NCBI GenBank assembly: GCA_014529385.2 | Contig: CM043942.1 | Location: 112,874,141 to 112,938,140 of the forward strand | DNA length: 64,000 nucleotides | From: Adiantum capillus-veneris | Lineage: Eukaryota > Streptophyta > Polypodiopsida > Polypodiales > Pteridaceae | Direction of reading: 5' to 3' | Shown here: in pieces, positions 20,976 to 30,491 of the stretch | How the letters are laid out: each line of letters opens with the position of its first letter | Numbering within the stretch: position 1 is the stretch's first letter | The notes under the pieces: generated by a model | The model's input: the letters and a program-made list of their open reading frames with translations, nothing else | What the model was told of the DNA's origin: nothing | Database searches by the model: none | Program-made: the position numbers and the translations under genes

Positions 20976-21821
20976 TTAAGAACCACTGATGTCCTCATCA
21001 ATGAAGTGGGGATACTGAGCTTTCAAAGCTCTAACAGGTTCCCAAGTAGCAAACCTTTCAGATTGACCCTTCCATTTGATTAAGTACTCATCATAAGCCT
21101 TTTGGCACAAATGACGGGTACGATGATCCAAAACTGCTTCTGGATCTCGAGGAATATACTCAGTTTGCATATCTTGCCATACATTTTTCTCGATAGGCAC
21201 GACAACATCAGCTTCGCCCAATTTCACTTTAAGGCGGCTGACATGAAACACTGGATGTACACTAACATCCGAAGGAAGAGCCAGTTTGTAGGCAACTTGG
21301 CCAATTTTCTTTGTGATCAGGAATGGACCACAATATCTAGCTGAAAGCTTATAATGCTTTCCTGTTCGCATAGTCTTGGAATCCTTGGGTATCTTCAGAT
21401 AGACCCATTGTCCCACATCCAGAGTCCTTGGGAACCTCTTTTGATTAGCATAAGTAGTGACTCGCTCACGAGCCGTTCTTATACTATCCTTAGCCAATTC
21501 GAGCATCTCCTGCATGTCATACAGGAAATCACGAGCTTGGCGGTCCTTGACTTTCTCTAAGCCAATAGCAATCGGGGATTTAGGCTCGAATCCATACATC
21601 AGCATGAACGGGCTAAATCCAGTAGCAGAATGCTTGCTACTATTATAGGCAAACTCTAACTGCGGGAGATACCTTTCCCAATCAGATTGCATGTGAGAGA
21701 CATAGGCTCTCAACATGTCCTCTAACGTCTGATTCATCCTCTCAGTTTGTCCGTCGGACTCAGGATGGCAGAAGACGACATACTCAACTTCGTCTGAAGA
21801 TGAGCAAACACATCTCGCCAA
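20976..21821 (-). CDS. Element D integrase C-terminal half with chromodomain
   Basis: A 281-codon frame of the integrase that inserts retroelement cDNA. It contains the third catalytic region (SDGQTERMNQTLEDML, with the expected Glu). There follows a linker with KDRQARDFLYDM and ANQKRFPRTLDVGQWVYLK, then an SH3-like part (YCGPFLITKKIGQVAYKLAL; VHPVFHVSRLK). At about residues 235-262 is a chromodomain (EYLIKWKGQSERFATWEP). Chromodomains tether chromoviral integrases to modified histones. The first codons overlap the preceding frame at 21734-22417, so one frameshift separates the two integrase halves. Confidence 0.9.
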   Translation of the reverse strand: MARCVCSSSDEVEYVVFCHPESDGQTERMNQTLEDMLRAYVSHMQSDWERYLPQLEFAYNSSKHSATGFSPFMLMYGFEPKSPIAIGLEKVKDRQARDFLYDMQEMLELAKDSIRTARERVTTYANQKRFPRTLDVGQWVYLKIPKDSKTMRTGKHYKLSARYCGPFLITKKIGQVAYKLALPSDVSVHPVFHVSRLKVKLGEADVVVPIEKNVWQDMQTEYIPRDPEAVLDHRTRHLCQKAYDEYLIKWKGQSERFATWEPVRALKAQYPHFIDEDISGS

Positions 21822-22417
21822 AATCGGCCAGTGAACTTAGTATCTCGATCACTGACGATATCCCCTCGGAGACCATACAGCTTATAAAGCTGATCAACAA
21901 ATAAAACCGCCAACTCATGGCTTTTTATTGTCGACTTCGTTGGTATAAACTTCGCCATTTTTGTGAGTCTATCGACCACAACCCAAATAGCGTCATTGCC
22001 CCGACTAATATTAGGCAAACCAACGATGAAGTCCATGGAAATACTCTGCCACTTGGCATCTCGGATTTCCAATGGGTGTAGCAGGCCAGCTTTCCTAAGG
22101 CGCTCTGCCTTATTGACCTGACACTGAGCGCATCTCTTCACATAGCTCTCTATGTAAGAGCACATTCCTGGCCAATAGAAATATCGCTTGACCAAAGCCA
22201 AAGTTCTATGGATGCCTAGGTGCCCAGCGCTAGGAACATCGTGGCATTCGCACAAAATCCTTTGTCGAATCTCATCGATTTCCGGCACGCAGACTTTACC
22301 ATTTCTAAACAATAGTCCACCTCTAATGGAATATTGTCGCTGTCTCATCTCTCCAGCACGACTCACTTGGGTCTCCGGACCACCCAAGCCGGTATGCGAG
22401 TCATGCCCCGCTTTCAC
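21734..22417 (-). CDS. Element D integrase N-terminal half
   Basis: Contains the HHCC zinc-binding region (CHDVPSAGHLGIHRTL ... KRCAQCQ) and the first two catalytic aspartates (ISMDFIVGLP and IVSDRDTKF). The third catalytic residue lies in the overlapping frame 20976-21821. Upstream, a GA tract (22466-22495) separates it from RNase H and probably expanded inside the pol frame. Strong similarity to gypsy integrases; as it stands it cannot make a whole enzyme. Confidence 0.9.
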   Translation of the reverse strand: MKAGHDSHTGLGGPETQVSRAGEMRQRQYSIRGGLLFRNGKVCVPEIDEIRQRILCECHDVPSAGHLGIHRTLALVKRYFYWPGMCSYIESYVKRCAQCQVNKAERLRKAGLLHPLEIRDAKWQSISMDFIVGLPNISRGNDAIWVVVDRLTKMAKFIPTKSTIKSHELAVLFVDQLYKLYGLRGDIVSDRDTKFTGRFWRDVFAHLQTKLSMSSSAILSPTDKLRG

Positions 22418-22463
22418 CTTGTTCCATATCTTGTCAAAATGGCCATCGGAACGACATAGCCCT

Positions 22464-22465
<2 letters not shown>

Positions 22466-22495
<30 letters not shown>
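22466..22495 (-). repeat. GA microsatellite inside element D pol
   Basis: About 15 GA units between the RNase H and integrase readings. This probably disrupts the polyprotein frame. Confidence 0.9.
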
Positions 22496-22498
<3 letters not shown>

Positions 22499-22646
22499 TC
22501 GTCAAGATTTCAGCCATAGACAAGGCATTGACCTCAGGAATCCTGCTGAGCGCATTGGCAACTCGATTGCTGGATCCTTTTCCGGATCTCAAAGTCAACT
22601 CTTGCATAAGCTCAATCCATCTAGCCTTCCGACCTCTGAGATCACC

Positions 22647-23450
22647 CTAATCACAGATATAGCGCAAGGAGTGATGATCTGTCCATGCAACAAACGTAGA
22701 GCCATACAAGTAGTGCCGCCATTTCCTCAGGGCGTGGACTACGGCGTAAAGCTCCTTCTCGTACGTTGGATAACGTATCTCAGCGTCAGAAAGCTTCTTA
22801 CTTTCAAACGCAACAGGACGTCCATCCTGGTATAACACCGCACCAATAGCATAATCGCTAGCATCCGTTTCAACCACAAACGGTTTGCTAGGATCCACAA
22901 TGTGCAATATTGGCGCAGTAGTCACCAAGTGCTTTAGTGTCCGAAAGCTCTCGTCGAGGCGCTCATTCCAAACAAGAGGGGGATTATCTTTACAACGAGG
23001 ATCCGGAGTCTTCGGCCCTTTCACCCCTCCTTTTAGAAGTTGCGTAAGCGGAGCAACAACTTTAGAGTAATCCTTGATGAACTTGCGAAAGAATCCAGTA
23101 AAGCCTAAAAAAGACTTTACTTGGCGCACGTTCTTCAGAATGGGCCAATTTCGCACTTTATCCAACTTTTCAGGGTCGACGCAAATTCCATCGCGAGTAA
23201 TGATGTGACCCAAGTACAAAAGCTCTTTCTTAAAGAATTCACATTTAGAAGCCTTAGCGTAAAGCTTCTCAGTTCTCAGTACTTCGAGAACCGTTCGTAT
23301 ATGCACTAGGTGCTCAGACAAACTTCGGCTGTGGATCAAGATATCATCGAGAAATACAACAACAAAGTTGCCTAAAAATGGTCTTAGCAGATCATTCATC
23401 ATTTGCTGAAACATAGCCGGAGCATTGGTCAAACCAAAAGGCAAGACCAA
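22647..23450 (-). CDS. Element D reverse transcriptase (fingers/palm end) and RNase H
   Basis: A 267-codon frame. RT box 4 (LPFGLTNAPAMFQQMM) and box 5 with the catalytic pair (VVVFLDDILIHS) come first, then LYLGHIITRDGI. There follows the connection (VRQVKSFLGFTGFFRKFI), and RNase H from about residue 190 (VETDASDYAIGAVLYQ, with its catalytic Asp; ESKKLSDAEIRYPTYEKELYA, with the Glu). Usual gypsy length and order. It starts in mid-domain because a frameshift separates it from the 23455-23640 frame. Confidence 0.93.
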   Translation of the reverse strand: MVLPFGLTNAPAMFQQMMNDLLRPFLGNFVVVFLDDILIHSRSLSEHLVHIRTVLEVLRTEKLYAKASKCEFFKKELLYLGHIITRDGICVDPEKLDKVRNWPILKNVRQVKSFLGFTGFFRKFIKDYSKVVAPLTQLLKGGVKGPKTPDPRCKDNPPLVWNERLDESFRTLKHLVTTAPILHIVDPSKPFVVETDASDYAIGAVLYQDGRPVAFESKKLSDAEIRYPTYEKELYAVVHALRKWRHYLYGSTFVAWTDHHSLRYICD

Positions 23451-23454
23451 AAAC

Positions 23455-23831
23455 TCATAGTGACCATAACGCGTATGACTTAGGAATATCTTCCAGTTTG
23501 ATCCGTATCTGATGATAGCCTGCTCGCAGGTCTATCTTCGTAAAATACAACGCTCCATGGAGCTGATCTATCAGATCGTCCATGTGCGAGAGCGCATAGT
23601 TGTTCTTGACAGTGAGCTTATTCAACCCCTTGTAATCCACGCAGAAGTAGTGTTATCCTTCTTTCGAGAAAGTAGCACTGGCGCTCCCCACGGGGAATTG
23701 CTAGGCCGAACAAAACCCCTGTCGAGATAATCCTTCAGCTGTCGCTCGCTGAATCTCGTCCTCCACGATTTTACTAAACCAATAGGGTTGCTTTGAGAAG
23801 GGCTAACTACCAGGCACCAACTCAATGCCAT
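23455..23831 (-). CDS. Element D reverse transcriptase N-terminal part, two frames
   Basis: The 23622-23831 frame carries [21 protein letters not shown] shift near 23640 leads to the 23455-23640 frame with [17 protein letters not shown] and [17 protein letters not shown], which holds the first catalytic Asp of RT box 3. These are the canonical first motifs of gypsy RT. Two shifts within 400 bases indicate decay. Confidence 0.88.
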
Positions 23832-24150
23832 GATCTACTCCTCTCGAGGGCGGCAAGCCAGGAGGTAGATCGTCGAGAAAAACATCCTTGAAATCAGTCA
23901 TGATTTCTCGGATAAGGTTGGATTCGTCGGAATCCCCAAGTTCAACAGAAGAACATGAAACATTTTTACGAAATTCAGTGACAGAAGTACCAAGCACTAA
24001 TGAATCAAACCAAGCAGATCGTACACATTGATAAAAGTCAACATCCGAAGACTTTATTTCGTTAGACATTTCCAAAGCAGTAACAACTGGTATTGCAAAA
24101 CCATTATTTACAAACTTCTGATTACAAAGCGACACAGATACATGAGGCAT
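23803..24150 (-). CDS. Element D protease-RT linker
   Basis: Contains [20 protein letters not shown], the conserved linker that precedes gypsy RT ('F...LPPGLPP.R..DH.I'). The upstream part is serine-rich without recognised domains. It overlaps the neighbouring frames at both ends, consistent with frameshifts in a once continuous pol. Confidence 0.8.
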   Translation of the reverse strand: MPHVSVSLCNQKFVNNGFAIPVVTALEMSNEIKSSDVDFYQCVRSAWFDSLVLGTSVTEFRKNVSCSSVELGDSDESNLIREIMTDFKDVFLDDLPPGLPPSRGVDHGIELVPGS

Positions 24151-24944
24151 GTTATGCTTACAAAAACAAGAGAGTGATGTACATAGTCTATATACAATGA
24201 GTCTTGTTTATCATAAAACCATGGAATTCCTAAAATAACATTTGCTTTGTCCATGTGCATGATGTGGAAGTCCAGGTTCTCTTTGTAATCAACCAGCTCG
24301 AGCGACAAGTCTGGAACCATCCGATTCCATACATCCGTATCCACGCCACGAGCCATCTTCACGCGATACTCATGGTCACTGTCCCGCGTCCGCAGGTTCA
24401 GTTTCTGCACTAATTTTGCATCCACAAAATTGTGTGAGCTTCCATTATCAAGGAGTATAGTCACGTCGTGACCATTGATCTTCCCGGGGCAACGAAGAAG
24501 ATCGTGCTTACCAAACACTTTGGTGCTAAAAGTACAATTTGTGCATGAACTGTGCGCTAAATGATGAATTTCAACTTGAACAACATCAAAGTTACCTGAG
24601 ATCTCGTGAATCTGAACCGAAGGACGGCCTTGCGGTTTCTGCGTCTTTTTCTTCTTAGGGCAATCCTTGATTTGGTGACCCGTCTGGCCACATCCGAAGC
24701 AAGCCCCCTTCTTTACTGCATCAGCAATTGAAGCGTTTCTGGCTTTCTTCTTTTCCTGAGAAGATCTCGACGGTGATTTGGACTTATGCTGGAATCGGGG
24801 TCGCTTCCTCGAAGCACCCTCACCGGATTGATGGTCTACAGTTCTTTTCTTCTCATAATTCGCTCCATTTATCAAATGGAACGTCTTGGCCTTTGTCACT
24901 GCATCCTCAACATCAGTCGGGCCTTGTCCTTGATTAAGGCCCAA
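24108..24944 (-). CDS. Element D gag C-terminus with zinc knuckle, and aspartic protease
   Basis: A 278-codon frame with a basic stretch (KRPRFQHKSKSPSRSSQEKK), then a CCHC knuckle CFGCGQTGHQIKDC that binds RNA. The retropepsin active-site region is ILLDNGSSHNFVD, with Asn instead of the usual Ser or Thr after the catalytic Asp, and then VILGIPWFYD. The role is packaging and polyprotein cleavage. The DNG triplet may reduce activity. Confidence 0.88.
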   Translation of the reverse strand: MGLNQGQGPTDVEDAVTKAKTFHLINGANYEKKRTVDHQSGEGASRKRPRFQHKSKSPSRSSQEKKKARNASIADAVKKGACFGCGQTGHQIKDCPKKKKTQKPQGRPSVQIHEISGNFDVVQVEIHHLAHSSCTNCTFSTKVFGKHDLLRCPGKINGHDVTILLDNGSSHNFVDAKLVQKLNLRTRDSDHEYRVKMARGVDTDVWNRMVPDLSLELVDYKENLDFHIMHMDKANVILGIPWFYDKQDSLYIDYVHHSLVFVSITCLMYLCRFVIRSL

Positions 24945-25672
24945 CGGTAATCTTCATGTAACCCCAGCAAGTACATGTGCACGGCGTGTGTGGAATCCAC
25001 CTTGCAGAAGGTGAGCGCCTCCTTGAAAGCTGTCGTATATTTATCAAAAGACAGAGTTTTCATCGAAAGACTCTGCAGTTTGGCATACGCTTTCAAAGGG
25101 TCCATTTTGGCGAAACCCCTCTTGAATTTCACGCAAAAATCAGCCCACGTCGTAGGCTTCTCTGTCATGTCATGCCACCAGGTAAGCGCCTTGCTGCGCA
25201 AATAGAGAGGAATTGTCTGAATCCCCCGTTCATCATGCTCCCCATGGAGATCAAAGTATGTGGTCCACTGGTGCAGCCAGTTATTTACAACCAATTCCGT
25301 ACACTCCTTCTCTTCACCTGAGAAATTTGTAGTTTTGTACGGAATTGTGGCAGTCGGACCACCCAGCGAACGCCCAAAAGCAGCAATTTGTGTCCATAAA
25401 TGCTGGAGATGGGTTTCGCCCTCGGAAATACGCGCAGTCGTCGACTGAGCCATATTTTCGAGAGCAAAAGTCGGGAACTGAGCCCCTGTACAACCCCTTC
25501 AAGAGAGGCCAAGCGAAGGTTCGTCTGAACATTCGCGTTTTCCAGAGCGGTAACATGCTGGTCGAAACTCTGGAAAGTGCTTGTAATCCATGTGTAGAGA
25601 GCATACATAAATGGAATTTGAATGTTACCTGGCGCGTCATCACGCTACGCATCCGAGCTGGAGGAATCCATG
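24896..25672 (-). CDS. Element D gag (capsid region), interrupted
   Basis: The likely start is ATG at 25670-25672 (MDSSSSDA followed by a stop), continuing in frame through 25608-25285 (STFQSFDQHVTALENANVQT). A shift leads to the 24896-25453 frame with the capsid (retrotrans_gag-like) part: VVNNWLHQWTTYFDLHGEHD, IPLYLRSKALTWWHDM and WADFCVKFKRGF. It overlaps the start of the next frame by about 50 bases. The early stop and shift mean gag is defective. Confidence 0.8.
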
Positions 25673-26198
25673 GCTAAGCGCATGAAAAAACTGGAAAATT
25701 CAAGCGACACCAAGCCTTTTCTGAACTTTTCGATCGCGAAAAGTTGAAGTTGCGAAGAGCTCCACGCGTCGGCGTGAGCGTCGGAATGCGAGCAGGTGAT
25801 GGCGGGAGTGCGAGCAAGTGAGAGGCAGGAGCAGCAGAAAGAAGTAGAGAGCTCAAAAATGAGTTTCTCTGTAAACTTTGCAGTCTCTGTAAGTGAGTTA
25901 TTTTAATAATTCAGGTTTCAGACCATAGCTTAAAAAACTCAAAAAGTCCTCGCCATAGTTTAAAATAAAAGGCCCATTTAATAAAAGTCCTAAGTGGGTT
26001 TTTTTTTTAAAACCAATGCATGGAGAGAGGTAGCGTTAAAAAAATCAACGATGGGAAGAGCTGCTGCAGACGCGTGGAAGGAGAAGGAATTGCTGAGGCT
26101 TGTGGCCCCTTGTGACTAACACACAAACGGAACGTACCCACCCTTGCAATCCACGCGAGAGAGGCCACACTGGCTCTCTCTCTCTCTCTTTGCGCAAA

Positions 26199-26251
<53 letters not shown>

Positions 26252-26299
26252 GCAACGTTTCCTGCAGATTGAAGGAAACCAACACAGAGAGGTATTTCC

Positions 26300-26358
<59 letters not shown>

Positions 26359-26703
26359 TCGCACAGTGAGAGTTACAGAGAGAGGAATTGACAGAGAGAT
26401 GCAAAAGTGTACCATATGCTGAAATTTAATCCAGAACAGCAATTTAATGAGTAATATACTGATTTTCATCAAAAAACCAGTAAAATCAATTAGTAATACT
26501 GTGATTTTCCGCATTTCCACCTGCTAGGCTGCTGAATTTAATAAAAAATCAGCGAGCAACACATTCAATTTCACCTGCACACAAGCTCATGAGAAGAAAA
26601 TAATCAATTAAACAGTTAATTCATCAAAAATGACATAAAACAGTGATTATCCGACTCGAACCAGTCTGTAAGTGTGCACTCGGTCCTTCGTGCAGCCAAG
26701 CCG
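25673..26703 (-). other. Element D leader with two CT/GA tracts
   Basis: Untranslated leader between gag and PBS. It holds CT tracts at about 26200-26249 and 26301-26352 (plus-strand view), separated by a short spacer; a near-repeat 'cctctctctctctctctctt' joins them. The AT-rich remainder shows no feature. Confidence 0.6.
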
Positions 26704-26715
26704 GCTCTGATACCA
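26704..26715 (-). other. Primer-binding site of element D
   Basis: Plus strand gctctgatacca; minus strand TGGTATCAGAGC, directly after an LTR end TTTCA. The adjacent LTR start is a partial duplicate (26716-26823). Confidence 0.9.
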
Positions 26716-26823
26716 TGAAACGAACGAGGAGATAGGATCTCCCGGCCACACGGACCGCCTATAGATGCGCGTCGGACAAACCACCCGACCATAGCCATCA
26801 TCGGGCAGCTCCCCTGTGCTGAA
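26716..26823 (-). repeat. Tandem partial copy of the element D LTR end and PBS
   Basis: 'tgataccatgaaacgaacgagg...cagctccc' occurs at 26708-26823 and again from 26824 in the full LTR. This is a 116-bp direct duplication covering part of the PBS and the first hundred or so bases of the LTR. Confidence 0.85.
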
Positions 26824-26831
26824 TGATACCA

Positions 26832-27215
26832 TGAAACGAACGAGGAGATAGGATCTCCCAGCCACACGGACGGCCTACAGATGCGCGTCGGACGAACCAC
26901 CCGACCATAGCCACCATCCGGCAGCTCCCCCGTGCTGGGGCCAGCGTCCGAGGACATAGGCGTGCACCTGTAAGACCGAGCGTCGCATACCATCCGGCCT
27001 CACCTCCTCGAGGTGACCTCGCGCACTCCTAGCCTCGCGGGCTAACCACTGGCACTCTGCTAGTGGGGTCCATAACTGCAAATGAGGCCTCGGCCTCCCT
27101 TCGATAATAATGGCCGGCCACACTGGCCGGGTTCACACTACGTCCGCCCGGACACTGGACGCCCATCCCGATGGCATCTCGGCTAGATCCCCTCTCCTAT
27201 GAGCGGGACATAACA
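26832..27215 (-). repeat. 5' LTR of element D
   Basis: 384 bp, TGAAACGAACGAGG...GGGACATAACA, matching 20578-20964. The TSD GCAAC follows at 27216-27220. Confidence 0.93.
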
Positions 27216-27220
27216 GCAAC

Positions 27221-27493
27221 CCTTGTAAAACCTTTATAAGTGAAGTTGGGCTTCCACTTCTCAGAGCATCTGGACGTAGAGTCTGAGAGTGTGACCCAAC
27301 CTCTCTTGTGTACTTTTGCAACAGATTAATAAAAAAAGAAATACCGAAAGGGGCGCCAGTCTTTGGACCAGTATCTCTAGGCACGGAACTCCGTCGGGCC
27401 GTGTCGAATCAATTGTGAACTGTGAACTGTTTTGAAGTGAATTCCTGTCGTGTTGTGGTAGAATCTGGACTTGGAGTGTCCAAGTCTGTTCCA
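27221..27493 (+). repeat. 5' LTR of element C, second part
   Basis: Continues the split LTR: 'ccttgtaaaacctttataagtgaagttgggc' (TATA-like 'tttataag'), the 'aaataccgaaaggggcgccag' module, and 'gaatctggacttggagtgtccaag', ending at 27493. A degenerate primer-binding site TGATATCAAAGC (27495-27506) follows. Confidence 0.88.
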
Positions 27494-27557
27494 GTGATAT
27501 CAAAGCACGGCCGATTTCTCTTCTACCGAGAAATCCGATCCTCTTTGCGCGACACCT

Positions 27558-28643
27558 ATGGATTCAGACAGAGATCAATCGACTTCCTCGGCATCCGGAG
27601 ATGTGAGAAGAGATCATGAAGAAGACTCACGCGAGGAGTACGGCCCGCCTCGGCCTACTCAAGTGGAACTTGAGCAAATGGAGCGCCGACGATTGATCGA
27701 CGATGCAACAAAGATGATGCTAAATTTTGCGAAGGACCCCAAATTTGTAAAATTTATGAGCTAGACTTCCTTCTACGAGGTGCATTCACAGTGGAGGCAA
27801 ACCACAAAACCACCCCTCAAACCGGCACTCAAGAAACCTCTTACTCCAAGGATGTTTACAGAGCAAGAATTAGAAGAGGTGGTTGATACATGGATTTCTC
27901 ATCTTTTTGACGCGCAGAACAAAGCCGAAAAGCACGACAAAAAGCAGAAGAAAGGCACTGACTTCCCGAGTTATTTGGGTCGTCAATCTACATTTGCCTC
28001 AGCAAAGCAGAAAAAGCACGTCAGATTTGAAGGAGTATCCAATTCTTCTTCTTCTTCTCCTAACGGTTCTTCTAGCTCTTCTCACTCGAGCAAAGAAGAC
28101 AAAAAAGGGAAAAAGCGAAGCAAAAAGCAAGAAAAGGCAAAGAAGTCTAAATCTCGCCCAGTGGTTGACAGTTCTACAGGGGACTCGTCTTCGGATAGTT
28201 CGGACTCTGACGACAACAGCTTTTATGCAAAGAAGAAGAATTTTTATAAAGCCAACCAGTATGACTTTCTGGAAGATAAAAGCAAGAAAGTCCGCGAGTT
28301 CAAAGAAGGTGGACGGTCAATTAAATTTGACACGTTTTCTGGATATCGAGATGCTTCAAAGGCTTTGGCCTTCATACAGCAGTTTGACATAGCTTTCTCT
28401 GGAGGGCGTTACTCAGAGCACTCCAAGATTCAGACAGCTACCTCTTACTTCAAGGGAAATGCTCAAACTTGGTGGTCCACCCTTCTATTGAACAAGACGG
28501 CGCCAGTTAAATGGCTGAAATTTAGAAGGCTTTTTATTTCTTCTTGGTTGACTCGGGAGTACGAACGCAACATACGAACTGCTTGGAACTATCTTCGAAT
28601 GACCAAGAAGGATACATTGGACACATATTGCGAGAGATTCTGA
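27558..28643 (+). CDS. Element C gag N-terminal and capsid region
   Basis: Begins MDSDRDQSTSSASGDVRRDH. A stop at about 27762 separates this from the rest in the same frame (27780-28643). There is a Lys/Ser-rich low-complexity middle (about residues 85-130 of the second part), then the capsid part: SIKFDTFSGYRDASKALAFI, YFKGNAQTWWSTLL and VKWLKFRRLFISSW, a retrotrans_gag-like signature. It ends at TYCERF and a stop. A shift leads into 28660-29116. It would form the retroelement particle. Disabled by at least one stop and one shift. Confidence 0.85.
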
Positions 28644-28659
28644 GCTCTTTTCAATCGAC

Positions 28660-29116
28660 CTCTTCATTTAAGAAGATCTCGTTCAAAGAACAGAGTGAGC
28701 GGTTTACCTTGGGACTTCCTACAGAGATCCGAGATCACTGCTTAGAGCAAAAGTCAGATTCCATTCAGGAACTCATGAGTCATGCGAAACGGGGTTTTGT
28801 CATTCATTCGGGCAGTTTGACCTACCCACCAGATGAAATCATGACGCAAAGGACCGAACAGACTTCGCACAATGAAAGTAGAATGAGGAAGAGCAACCCA
28901 GAGAAGAAAGAAAAGGATGCACGACCCAAGCTCACTCTGAGAGAGAGAGAGAGAGAGAGCTCTCTACATCAAAGAGGAAAGTGCTTTGGATGCGGGGAAA
29001 CTTGGCATATCTCCGCGAAGTGCCCTAAAAAGGCACCGAAAGATAGAACGACAAAGATGAAGAAAGGCCTGAGAGTTCGAAATCAGCTGAGGAACGTGGA
29101 CGAAAAGGCAAGATGA
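28660..29116 (+). CDS. Element C gag C-terminus with zinc knuckle
   Basis: After the shift the frame reads SERFTLGLPTEIRDHCLEQK, typical of the end of capsid. A basic linker containing RERERESS follows (from a small GA tract at 28938-28960). Then comes a CCHC knuckle CFGCGETWHISAKC, with the Cys and His spacing 2-4-4 as expected. It overlaps the protease frame by a few bases at 29113. Confidence 0.85.
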
Positions 29117-29667
29117 AAGCAAGACTGGTTCCAAATTGCATGGGTACTGACCGAAGCACGATTGACGAGAGTACAGAACTTTGCCGAGCTTGGGGCAAAG
29201 TGAAAGACCAAGAAGCCCTGATCTTCTTTGATGGAGGAGCCAAGGCAAACTTCATTTCACCTGAACTGGACGCACGGCTCAAGATCACACCTGATCGGAT
29301 GGGACCACTAGCAGAGGCAGTTCTACGGGCACCCGGCAGGGACGTAGCCATTAAATCTGTCATTGGTAGACTTCGGTTGCCTTGTCATGGGTATTTAGGG
29401 CATGAGGACTTCTACATAATGCCCTTGAAAGGTTATGATGTACTCTTGGGAATTCCCTGGTACCATAAGAACAATACCGTGGTCGACTATCGGGCGAGAA
29501 AAGCGACCTTGACTACAGAGAAGGGCCGAACTATTGTACTTGATGTAAAACTTAAGGGCGAGTTTGTCCCTATTGTATCGGCATCGGCCATTTCCAAATT
29601 AATGAAATCCAGTCTGTTTGTTTACTCGATCTTTTTGAAAGAGTTGAATGATGAGAAAAATGTATGA
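29113..29667 (+). CDS. Element C aspartic protease
   Basis: A 184-codon frame. The active-site region is ALIFFDGGAKANFISPELDA: the catalytic Asp is followed by Gly-Gly rather than Ser-Gly or Thr-Gly. Further on are GHEDFYIMPLKGYDVLLGIP and WYHKNNTVVDYRARKATL, conserved with C2. The length suits a gypsy protease plus linker. The DGG variant also occurs in C2, so it may be a family trait rather than decay. Confidence 0.85.
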   Translation: MKARLVPNCMGTDRSTIDESTELCRAWGKVKDQEALIFFDGGAKANFISPELDARLKITPDRMGPLAEAVLRAPGRDVAIKSVIGRLRLPCHGYLGHEDFYIMPLKGYDVLLGIPWYHKNNTVVDYRARKATLTTEKGRTIVLDVKLKGEFVPIVSASAISKLMKSSLFVYSIFLKELNDEKNV

Positions 29668-30491
29668 ACTTGATCAAGAACGCCGAAATTTTCTCCACAC
29701 TTGTGCCGATTTCTTTTCAGAGGGCCTGCCAAGAGAGTTACCACCCGCTCGTCCTGAGGATCATACCATTGATCTAATACCAAGAAGCACACCACCGACC
29801 TAGGCACCTTACCGTGTGAGCCGAGCCCAAAACGAAAAGATTATGAACCAAGTGAAAGACCTCTTGGAAAAGGGTCTTGTCTAGCATAGTACTCACCGTA
29901 CTGCTCTCAAGTGTTGTTGGTTTGGAAGAAAGACAGTCTTGGTCTCACCGTACTGCTCTCAAGTGTTGTTGGTTTGGAAGAAAGACGGTCTTGGAGAATG
30001 TGCATCGATTATAGGACTCTCAAAAAAATCACCATCAAGAAGAAATTTCCAATTTCTACGATTGATGCTATTCTTGACCGACTACAGGGATCCTCGTGTT
30101 TTAGCAGCATCGATTTGAAGAGCGAATATCATCATATCCGAATCGCGTTAGGAGGTGTCTACAACACAGCTTTTCGGACGACTTTTGGCTTATTTGAGTT
30201 TTGGGTGATGCCTTTTGGCCTAACCAATGCTCCTGCGACATTTAACCGGATGATGGACAAGATTTTTAGAGAGTACAAACTATTTGTTGGCACTTTCTTT
30301 GACGACATCATTGTTTTCTCCAAGGATGAGGCAGAACATAGACAACATATGCTACATGTCTTTCAAGCATTACGGGATCACAAGTTGGTGATAAATGCAA
30401 AGAAAAGTGAATTTTTCCTACCAAAGATACACTTTTTGGGACACATTGTGTCAGCAGCAAGAGTGCAGATGGACCCAGCCAAGATAGAGAC
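29668..30491 (+). CDS. Element C reverse transcriptase, cut by element E
   Basis: The linker appears at about 29740 (PRELPPARPEDHTIDL in a decayed frame). A 52-bp tandem duplication (29892-29943 and 29944-29995) breaks the frame before 29911-30516. That frame has RT boxes WRMCIDYRTLKKITIKKKFP, SSIDLKSEYHHIRI, MPFGLTNAPATFNRMM and FFDDIIVFSKDE (catalytic FFDD), then FLGHIVSAARVQMDPAKIET. It is cut at 30491 by E and resumes at 39809 with the duplicated GAGAC, reading IRDWPDLKNFHEVRSFLGL. Confidence 0.88.

Larger units (their letters stand above)
20578..27215 (-). mobile_element. Chromovirus-type Ty3/gypsy element D, minus strand (TSD GCAAC)
   Basis: A 6638-bp element with LTRs 20578-20964 and 26832-27215, each about 385 bp and roughly nine-tenths identical by eye, with perfect flanking GCAAC (20573-20577, 27216-27220). 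On the minus strand it has PBS, leader, gag, protease, RT, RNase H, integrase and chromodomain, then a polypurine tract. It is the most complete gypsy element here but has frameshifts between domains. It inserted into the 5' LTR of element C. Confidence 0.93.

Noticed and set aside
22188-22835. 215-codon plus-strand frame
   Set aside because: Antisense shadow of element D RNase H/integrase, including its GA tract.
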